A stretch of DNA of 64,000 nt from Tetranychus cinnabarinus (taxonomy: Eukaryota > Arthropoda > Arachnida > Trombidiformes > Tetranychidae): contig WHVY01000003.1 of NCBI GenBank assembly GCA_022266195.1, forward strand, positions 4,340,001 through 4,404,000, read 5' to 3'. Made by a program: the position numbers and the translations under genes. The notes under the pieces were generated by a model. It was not told the DNA's origin. It did not search any database and was given only the letters and a program-made list of their open reading frames with translations. How positions within the stretch are numbered: position 1 is the first letter of the stretch; each line of letters opens with the position of its first letter. This document shows positions 51,668 to 60,850 of this stretch, piece by piece.

Positions 51668-52558
51668 TGTTTTACAACACAACTTGCAAACCGTTTATGA
51701 AGTTATTAATTTTTTGTAATGATCACTGTGAAACCTTAATGAAAATTGACTTGATATTACAATTTGCATTAAGTTTTAAAACTATCAAAATTATATGAAA
51801 TTTATATCCAATATGTCTGGTCCATTTGACATAAACAAATATTTCTTTAATTGTTGTAATGCTAAATAGCTTGAATGTGTATTTTAGATGTTTACTTTGA
51901 CTTTAATTACGAAGCAATGTAAACGTTGGAAATGCATTTTTGATAGTCTGAGAAGTTATTCAGTGAAAAACATTTAGAAAACAGAAAATCCCAGTCAATT
52001 GCAAACTTTTCATTTGTGATTTTCCATTCAAATATTCACAAGAAAATTAATGTTAAAAAGGTAGTTTTGTTAAATTGAACTAGACTGTCGTGGGCTCATA
52101 GCGTTAATGTGTTTAAAAAGCGAACAATGTTCAATATCGTAATTTAAATGTTGGTATAATGAATGAAATTTGAAGCCTAAAGAGAGATGCGATAGAAACT
52201 TTAATAATCCAATTTGCTTAATAAATGATGCATTTGAATCAATGATTTCTTACAATTAAACGATTAAAAACTATATGGTTTGATCGGGGATTCGGTCTAA
52301 ATAGATTCGCCTAGAGGTTGGTGCTTGGATAAACCAGACCGTTGAGGTTAACGAATTGCTCTCAATTAGAGTGTTTAATTGAGTGATAGATTCTAATATT
52401 GATTTGGGTAAATTAAATATTTACTCAACAACTAATCAATAAGTTAGTAAATCAATTGAATGATGGACTGGATTAGATTAACTTTGGTCCATCGCAATTA
52501 TATTAATAGTTGATCCTAACAACCGTCTCTATGTAGCATGATTGATATTTAATTTGTA
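51668..52558. other. Gene-free interval
   Basis: AT-rich region upstream of the receptor gene and left of the foldback-element segment. No ORF with a domain; no tRNA fold recognised around the G-rich 52280-52350 stretch. Confidence 0.4.
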
Positions 52559-54069
52559 TACATTAACCTAATGAATTAATGAGTGAAGCAATCTTCAGCA
52601 ATTAAAAATAAACATATATTGCCTGTTGCTGTTATTAATGTATTATGTTGTTGAAAAAGTTGTAAGTTTCAAAAAAATATTCCAACTTTATGATGATCTG
52701 AAGTGCATAAGATGAAAATTCATTCGTGCTCGAGTACTAAAGGTAATCACGTTAGACCGAGCGATGCAGAAATGACTGTTGTAATAGAAGCAAAAACTCT
52801 ATGATTATTGTAGTTATGAAGTGACTTTTTCGAGCGATGAAAACGGTTAAAAATCTGAAACTTGTTCTACTTGAACAAACACAGTAGGCAAATATTGAGG
52901 ATCAAATATTTTTCTTGTATCGGCAATAGTTCTCTTGATATTGCCCATTGAAATCGAAAGTTCGAGCCTCGATATTTCGAGAATAGAAGCACTTACACAC
53001 ATAATTCTTTCAGTAATTATTATATTTTATCATGTGCTATGATATGATATGACATGAATCAAGAGAAGTTCGCCCCAACTGCCTCTATTCGCAAATATCT
53101 TCACGACAAATCGCGCAATTTTGTATTCATAACTTTATTTGACAACCTAATTTGTTTAATGCTGTAGCTTTTCTTTCATTGTCTTGATTAATCTTATAAT
53201 TTTGTTTTATACTGTAACTTTATAAAATAAAACAGTTGACGCAAAAATAATGCCTGTAAGTTCTTCTATTCTCGAAATATCGAGGCTCGAACTTTCGATG
53301 CCAATGGGCAATATCAAGAGAACTATTGCCGATACAAGAAAAATATTTGATCCTCAATATTTGCCTACTGTGTTTGTTCAAGTAGAACAAGTTTCAGATT
53401 TTTAACCGTTTTCATCGCTCGAAAAAGTCACTTTAACTAAAAATCGTAATTATCGAGTTTACCGAAAAATAAAAGTTTAATTTCCCAAAATTAGTTTACT
53501 TTCTGGTTGGCAACAAAAAGTTACATCTTAAAAGTGTATTATGATGGTGAAATCTATTTCCATTATTGTACAAAAAGCGATCGAAGTTTGAACTTTGAAC
53601 CCAATTTTTTCGAAAACTACTAATCATAGAAAGTTTTTAATTGCACAATTTAATACTACTGTAATGCCTCAATCGTCAAACCAACAACCGTGACCTTATA
53701 TTAGATACTTCTCCAGTTCTACCGACAAACTTTGTTTAAGATGTTTATTTCTGCAAACAAGCTCTTATTTTGCTCAAAAGCTTGTTTAATTTTCTCAGCT
53801 CAATCAAATTGAAAGTAAACCATAATAGCTATCAAAAATGGATATTTTGAGACAGACAACGAATTGTATTTTAAATATAATAACTTTTATTAATGGATTT
53901 AAGCTAAAGAATTCATTGGGTTTATTAATATTTGTAAATTTTGAGGAATGAGTTTCTCAATCAATGCTAAGAAGATCAATTTCAGCAAGTTTTTTAGAAG
54001 ATTTTGTTTCCATTTCTGGTACATTTCCACCCAGTGTTAATCCACCGAGTAGTTCGGGTACAGCTTCTT
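52559..54069. repeat. Segmental duplication, left copy (foldback element + PICK1 3' end)
   Basis: Matches 56466-58589 in the same orientation. It starts at acattaacctaatgaatt, covers the foldback element and ends within the last PICK1 exon at the word cagcttctt. Homology is patchy, with deletions: the left arm here lacks about 350 bp present in the right copy. Confidence 0.85.
52820..53433. mobile_element. Foldback element, copy 1
   Basis: The inverted arms 52820-52996 and 53256-53433 are near-perfect reverse complements, from gtgactttttcgagcgat to gaatagaagc. They enclose a 260 bp loop. No transposase ORF is present. The right side continues to about 53640 with sequence that belongs to the longer arm seen in copy 2 but is missing from the left side here. 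Non-autonomous foldback or MITE-like DNA element is the best label. Confidence 0.85.
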
Positions 54070-56046
54070 CAGCTTCTTCCTCTTCTTGGTCCTCATCCTG
54101 GTATGAACTTGACTCAAGTTCAGGATATGTGAATGTACAAGTATTTGATAGATCAACTTCAACTGGTGATATTAAATTATCCTTGATCCATGAATGACAA
54201 TCAATGTGAAGACTACCAAATGAAGAGATGAGACGTTGCAGTTGCATGATAATATCTTGGACATGTTTCTGATCAAGAAGCTCTAATTTTTCGAGAACAT
54301 CTGATCGAAGTTTACCAAAACGTTTCCTAGCAATTTGACGGCATCTCAAGATTAGCCGATACTCGTAGTTACCAGTTTCAACTCGATAGAGTGGTTCATG
54401 TAACATTTGATATTGGCAATCTTCATCGTCCATTTCTTTTACCTTTAAACAATAAGACTGCGAATAATCGAGAAAAAAAACAAACAAATTAAATGTGGTT
54501 TACGATTACAATCAAGGAAATGGAGTGGAAATGGATCAACATCTGTAACGGATAATCAAAATGGTATAAACTAAACTCACCAAATATTCAAATTTGACAT
54601 CAGCATATTTTTTGATAGTCAACTTTGTATCCGGAATGGCTTTATACAAAAAAGTGTGAAGATCATTGAGAACCTATTAAAGATAAATTGTTTTCATAAA
54701 ATAACAATTAAGCAAAAGCATTCTATTTTGCAATTTACCGGTTTGAGATTTTGAAGCATTTCAATTGATTGCTTCTCAATGGATCTATGAGTTTCACCAA
54801 ATTTACTGAATGCTTCACTAGCGGATGGATTCGGTTCTCGGACTCCGATTTCAGCAAATACATCACCAAATGCTAAGTGAGAGATATCGTAATGTTTTAA
54901 AATCTTAGCAAATCGTTCCATTGGCGCAATTTACCTTTATAAACTTGGCACATATCGAAATGACTTTTTAATAAAGATACAATATGATCGATGATTCCTT
55001 TATACATTGACTCCATTTTTTCTAGCTCTTCCAGCTTCTTCAGTAAACTATCTGTGAATATAATGAGGTTTAAGGGAATTAAAGATCAGAATCTAATGAA
55101 AGCTGAAAATTCTTACTTACCATTACAAAGAATAGCTCGACTCAAACCAAGAGCATCAGCTGTGGCTGAACTCATATTTTCGACCATCCTGTGTTTTACC
55201 TTTTTCAGGATAATATCTAAGGATTTGCCTTGCTTTGGATCAGCATGCAATTTGTTAAAGTTAATGATTACTTGAGTCCCAACCGATTGAATCATTTTGG
55301 CTACTTCAACTTTTGTCTTTCCTTTCATAGAAACGTCATTCACAGAAACAATTTCATCGCCAGATTCAAGCGTCCCTTCCTTTGCTGCTGGAGTTTCATC
55401 AAAAACCTGAAAAAATTGGACCGGTTAAAAGGCACGTCACATTTAGATCAAACTAAATCACACAGTTACCTGAACAACATATAAACATGGACAGTTTGGA
55501 GCTCCACCGCCGATTGAGATTCCTATTAGATTGTTTTCATCTTTGTCAATCTTGACCACTCCAGATGTAACTTTCATTCCCCTAAAATACATGTTATCAG
55601 AGGGAAGTTTTCACAAATATGTTAAATTATAAGCGATGAAACTACAAAAATATGACCAAAGCAATGTAAAACTGGCATCCTAATGAATATGCATATAAAC
55701 AGGCAGATTAATACATTTATTAATGAAAGGAAGAGTGAATCTGGTTTTGCTTCCTCAACAAAATATCATTTCATCTATACTTGGCATAATCCTGTCTATG
55801 GATGCTGCATTACTGTCGCAATCGATCAATTTTTAGCCAAGACAAGATCAACATGAAGATAATGAATAATTTGGTAAATATTTGAAAACTATTATTTGAG
55901 GGATCTACATTGATATGCATAAACAGAGGTGAGTTAACGTTAAAATTTTTAAATGCTATACAATCAAGGGAGATTTTGGATTTTATTGCTAACAATACTT
56001 ACAGTTTATCTTCTTCAAGGAAAAACTCGTCGTCTTCAGTCGTCAT
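53957..56046 (-). CDS. PICK1: PICK1, PDZ and BAR domain protein
   Basis: Exons 56046-56003, 55581-55470, 55406-55121, 55051-54935, 54872-54739, 54673-54581 and 54457-53957 give 428 aa (human 415). PICK1 is a peripheral membrane scaffold that binds receptor C termini and bends membranes in trafficking, notably of AMPA receptors and in dense-core vesicle formation. The short acidic N terminus EEDKL is conserved. The PDZ domain (about 17-105) has the loop NLIGISIGGG and GKTKVEVAKMIQ. The BAR domain (about 145-350) follows after the conserved SLDIILKKVKHRMVENMSS, with AFGDVFAEIGVREPNPSASE and SYCLKVKEMDDED. The C-terminal tail has an acidic run EDQEEEEAEEA. The intron 54934-54873 is only 62 bp and joins K to AFGDVF exactly as in orthologues. 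The last exon is partly duplicated at 58477-58589. Confidence 0.96.
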
Positions 56047-56465
56047 ATTTGTTATTTAACCAGTTAAATCAATATAAAATTAGCAAAATAAATACAATTC
56101 AATAACGAGTGACAGTAAAACTTGAAATTAATAAAAAGCAGTTGTTTGGATTGTTGTCTGTGATACTTGGAAGTAGCTCACTCTATCCAATATCAAGCAG
56201 ACCAAATTATTGATTGATGAGACTCCATGCAATATAAAGTTTCATAAAAATAAGAGTCAATCATAATTGTTAGCAAAATAACAATTGGCGAAAATGTTGA
56301 TGAAAGTAATTTTACCGGTGAAACTGAACAAGATCTAAATTAATAGCACCTGTAGCCATTGAGAGAAATGGTGAGGATAACATGGAGAATCCTTAGTTAG
56401 ATGGGGTTATGGAAGGGGAATTGTTATTAAAACTGGTGTTTAATCGGAGTTCGAACAATTTCGTA
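56047..56465. other. PICK1 upstream region
   Basis: AT-rich interval between the PICK1 start and the right duplicated segment; presumably the promoter. No gene seen. Confidence 0.4.
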
Positions 56466-56638
56466 AACATTAACCTAATGAATTGTGAGATAGAACTAAC
56501 TTCAGCATTAAAATTTGCCATTGATCTAATGCAATGTTGATAAAAGAGTATGCTAAATTTATGATGTGACCTGAAGTACATAAGATAGAACTACATCCAA
56601 ACTCAAAGCGCTTGTGGTAATCATGTTAAAACACATTG

Positions 56639-58035
56639 GCAGAGCGATTCTGAAATGACTGTTAAAGAAGCAAAAGCTTGATGGTTATTGTGGTTTATGA
56701 AGTAAACTGTGCTTTATTTTAGAATGGTTTATTAATTGTAAAATATTGTTCATTTGATTGTGTCAAAAAGTTTAAATTGTGTGAATATGTGTACCGGGAG
56801 AAAAATGCACTTGATTTTTGCAATTAAAACTTTTCAATGATAAATAGTTTTCGAAAAAATTGCGTCCAAAGTTCAAACTTCGATCGCTTTTTGTACAATA
56901 ATGGGAATAGATTTTACCATCACAATACACTTTTAAGATGTAACTTTTTGTTGCCAACCAGAAAGTAAACTAATTTTGGGAGATTAAACTTTTGTTTTTC
57001 TGTAAATTCGATAATTTCGATTTTTATTTAAAGTGACTTTTTCGAGCGATAAAAACAGTTAAAGATCTGAAACATGTTCTACTTGAACAAACACAGTAGG
57101 TAAATATTTAGGACCAAATATTTTTCTAATATCGGCAATAGTTCTCTTGCTATACCCGATTATAATCGAAAGTTCGAGCCCAAATATTTCGAGAATAGAA
57201 GCACTTACAGGCATTATTTTTGCGTCAACTGTTTCATTTCATGTAATACTAGTATTAAACAAAATATAAGATCAATCAAAATAATGAAAAAAAGTTACTG
57301 CCCTAAACAAATTAGGTTGTCAAATAAAGTTATCTATGCAAAATTGTGCGATGCGTTGTGAAGATATGTGCTAATAGAAGCTGTTGGGGTGAACTTCTCT
57401 GGATCCATGTCATAGCATATCATAGCACATGCTTCTCTCGGTTAATTGCTCAAAGAACTATGTGTGCAAGTGCTTCTATTCTCGAAATAGCGAGGCTCGA
57501 ACTTTCAATTTCAATCGGTAATATCAAGAGCACTATTGCCGATATTGGAAAAATATTTGATCCTCAACATTTGCCTACTGTTTTTGTTTTAGCAAAACAA
57601 GTTTCAGATTTTTAACGGTTTTCATCGCTCGAAAAAGTCACTTTAACTAAAAACGAAATTATCGAATTTACAGAAAAACAAAAGTTTAATCTCTCAAAAT
57701 TTGTTTACTTTCTGGTTGACGACAACAAGTTACATCTTAAAAATGCATTTTGATGGTAAAATCTATTTCCGTTATTGTACAAAAAGCGATCGAAGTTTGA
57801 ACTTTGGACGCAATTTTTTCGAAAACTATTTATCATAGAAAAGTTTTAATTGCAAAAATCAAGTGAATTTTTCTCCCGGTACACATATTCACACAATTTA
57901 AACTTCTTGAACCAATCAAATGAACAATATTTTACAATTAATAAATCATTCTAAAATAAAGCACAGTTTACTTCATAAACCACAATAACCATCAAGTTTC
58001 TTGCTTCTTCAACAGTCATTTCTGCATTACTCTGT
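56639..58035. mobile_element. Foldback element, copy 2, long inverted arms
   Basis: The left arm (about 56639-57205) and right arm (about 57469-58035) are reverse complements over about 567 bp with few mismatches, around a 263 bp loop (57206-57468). The arms contain gcagagcgattctgaaatga at the outside and gaatagaagcact at the loop edge. No ORF resembles a transposase. Small ORFs here (e.g. 57346-57615) are arm translations. Confidence 0.9.
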
Positions 58036-58476
58036 CATCATGTCTATCGTGATGGCCTTGCTTGCTCGAGTACCAATGAATTTTTATCTTAAGCAGTTTA
58101 GGCCAGCTTATACAACATTTTCAACAACAAAAACCGATGGAACTTTGAACTTTGAACGCAACTTCTTCGAAACTATTCATCATATTTATAATAAGTTTTC
58201 AATTGCACAGCTTGAATCCTTTTTCATGCATACATGCCGACAACCCTGATCTTAATATTTTGTTTGCTATGTTTATTTTTGCCTTCAAGCTTAACTGATT
58301 CTTCGTAGCTCAATCAAATGGAAAGTCAACGATAATACTGATCATAAATGGGGACGTTTAGACAAAAAATTAGGAAAACAAATTGTATTTTAAGTATAAT
58401 AACTTTTATTAATGGCTTTAAGCTAAACATTTCATTTGGTTATATTAATATCTGTACATTTTGAGGAATGATTTTC

Positions 58477-58589
58477 TCAATCAATGCTAAGAAGATCAAT
58501 TTCAGCAAGTTTTTTAGAAGATTTTGTTTCCATTTCTGGTATATTTCCACCCAGTGTTAATCCACCGAGTAGTTCGGGTACAGCTTCTT
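58477..58589 (-). pseudogene. PICK1 last-exon fragment
   Basis: Repeats the last about 113 coding bases of PICK1 including the stop (parent 53957-54069), with one or two substitutions. It ends abruptly at 58589, where unrelated sequence begins. The 3' flank, including the candidate poly(A) region, is copied too. No promoter or other exon accompanies it. Confidence 0.9.
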
Positions 58590-58920
58590 AATTTACCAAA
58601 CATTGAATAACATACTTGGAGCTTCTTGTAAATGGCGACGATTATTCCGACAATCGTTGTACCCCTGCGACCTCTTGCCGATAGATAATTGTCTGAGTTT
58701 GGTGCTTCTCTCAACAGAATTTACCGGCGAACTCGTCGTCGACACAGGTAGCGTCGTACCTAACGATAATCTCAATAGGTATCATCAACAAATTTAATGA
58801 ATGGCTTCAAGTCTTGTTGATTCCCCGTGCTAAACGACAATTCACTCATAGATAGTAGCTCATGAAGCATTTACCCTAAATTGCCAAACTTCTAGGAAAC
58901 TAATTGGACATTGTCACCAT
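58590..58920. other. Possible decayed Ty3/gypsy-type fragment
   Basis: One plus-strand frame reads CKWRRLFRQSLYPC followed some 30 residues later by ELVVDTGSVVP. This order (Cys-rich gag end, then a retropepsin-like DTG/S site) resembles gypsy-type polyproteins of arthropods. The frame is short and soon closed by stops, so this is tentative. Confidence 0.3.
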
Positions 58921-59685
58921 TTCGACTGCGCTACACTACGGAAAAGTCGAGTAAATCAAATTTATCAATTTATAGTTTTTCAATTTTAATTAATGTAATA
59001 GAGGATTTTTCACACAACTTTGTCGTTCAGCATTTTAGTGGTTATTGCAATAATTACAATTTGATTTCTTTGCTTTCTTGTAAATGTGAAAGTGACAAAA
59101 AGATGGAGCCACCTCCTGACTGGTTTAATTTTAGCTATTTTTTAGTAAAAGTCATCAAATTAGTTATTATTTGTAAATCTTTTACTTATCCAAATGATTA
59201 AATTAAGATGAATGTTTTAACTTATTACTTATTCACTCAAATCTGTTTGAACTTCATGTAATTTAAAATTTGACTCACAAAGAGTTGAGTTTTTTTTTTC
59301 ATGAGCGAATCAGATTTGATCTTGAAATGAGCGGTTAAATTGAATTTTGTCTCAGGTTTGTTAAAATAAATGAAATTAATGTTTTCCTGGCTAAATCTGA
59401 TTCATTTTGATCTTCTCAATAGTTTTTGACATCAGGAATTTAGTTAACATAATAATCGTCCATTGAGAGGTTAACATAAATAAAATATTGCCATTCATGG
59501 TCGTCTTCAGGATAGAATCTTGAGGTATGTTGTGCTTTTTACTTTATTATTTAAAATTCTGTGAATGATTGCGCTCTAAATCGTTGCATTACGATGACTT
59601 TCGATTGTTTTATCAAAATTAAGATTACTCAACGTTGTGATAGTGTCTAAATTGTGCAATTTGATCCAGCTGAAGGCTTGAAAAT
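58921..59685. other. Gene-free region
   Basis: AT-rich; nothing recognised on either strand. Confidence 0.4.
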
Positions 59686-60010
59686 TAAGAAAAAGTTCAG
59701 AAGAAAGGATGAGAAAAAGTTTAAGAAGACATGAAGACATGAAGAAAAAGGAAAAGACGATGATGAAGAAGAAAAAAAGATGAAGAAAAGATGAGAAAGA
59801 TGAAGTAAAGATGAAGGGGAAAAAAGGAAGAAAGGAAGAAAGGAAGAAAGGAAGACGAAGAAGAAGAAGAAGAAGAAAGAACTGCGCGACTTCTTTCCCC
59901 CTCTCTTTCTTTCATCTCTTTCTTTCTCCCTTTCTCTGCCTCTCTCTTTATCTAAGTCTTCTGGTTTCCCCCTTCTTCTTCTTCCTCTCTTCAAGCTCTC
60001 TCCCTTCTCG
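59686..60010. repeat. Purine tract switching to pyrimidine tract
   Basis: On the plus strand 59686-59880 is almost pure A/G (GAAGAA-rich) and 59890-60010 is almost pure C/T, separated by aactgcgcgactt. The two halves are partly complementary and could fold back. ORFs here on both strands are low-complexity translations. It lies about 0.85 kb upstream of the BTB gene start codon. Confidence 0.75.
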
Positions 60011-60409
60011 TCTGCCATTTTGTTCTGAAATTATGTGTGTTTTAATGCTGTAATTCAAAGACAAATTCAAAGGCTAGTTGACCAAGGTTTTGGTTATGAT
60101 CTTTTCTGTTATGAGTGTATTTAACTATGTTGTTCAAATTTTTGTTTAATAATCATCATCTAATCACCAATACCTGAATAATCTACATTTTGATCTCACC
60201 TCTTGCTCTTTGTTTATATAAATATTTTCCTTCAAACTCTTCATTCTTTTTCTTCTATTCAACATAATGGTCGATCCTCGAAATGTTATTTGGGCACAGG
60301 CGACCAGGTAAATTGGAATTAAGAGACTTATCTTAACAATTACTTACCATCCTAAACATCAACAGTGTGACAATAAATCTGTATGTATATATTTAGCAAC
60401 CTTTTCTAC

Positions 60410-60545
60410 CTTCATCATCATCATTTTCATCATTTTCATCATCATCACCATCACCATCATTTCATCTATTCCAATATCATCATCAAATACTTACCTCTGA
60501 ACTGGTGATACCAAATATCCAGAAGCTACTACTACTACTACTACA
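60410..60545. repeat. Trinucleotide-rich CAT and ACT tract
   Basis: Imperfect (CAT)n at about 60413-60485 and (CTA)n at about 60527-60545, in the 5' region of the BTB zinc-finger gene; TA-rich runs follow at 60726-60766. Confidence 0.7.
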
Positions 60546-60850
60546 ACCACAACTAATCTGTCACATTGTTAACCTGTGTTTTGGTGGAAAAGGAGAACAT
60601 TATTTAATTGTTCAATTTCAGTTTAGCGTATACCGTTGTTAGTAGTGATACTCAATTTAATTTAAATCAACTGTACTTCTACCATTACCAATATCCATAC
60701 CTAAACAGAACAACAGTTCAACTTATATATATATAGATATTTTAATTTATATATATATATCTGTCAAAATACCTTCGATTGTTACGTTTAATTTAAGCAA
60801 TAACAACTCAGTCTTCAAGCTAAGTTGACCCTTTCCGTCATATCATCAAC

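Larger units (their letters stand above)
56466..58589. repeat. Segmental duplication, right copy (foldback element + PICK1 3' end)
   Basis: Direct-orientation partner of 52559-54069, lying on the far side of PICK1. It begins acattaacctaatgaattg, contains the full-length foldback element, a second short partial arm piece near 58140-58220 (aactttgaacgcaacttcttcg), and ends at 58589 within PICK1 coding homology. Confidence 0.85.

Noticed and set aside
52281..52350. Possible tRNA-like stretch
   Set aside because: No acceptable acceptor/anticodon stem pairing or TTCRA loop could be placed.
59647..60018. Minus-strand ORF beginning MADEKGESLKRGRRRRG with a good start context
   Set aside because: Almost all of it translates the purine/pyrimidine repeat (Arg/Lys/Glu, then Phe/Ser runs). 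There is no domain and no splice support.
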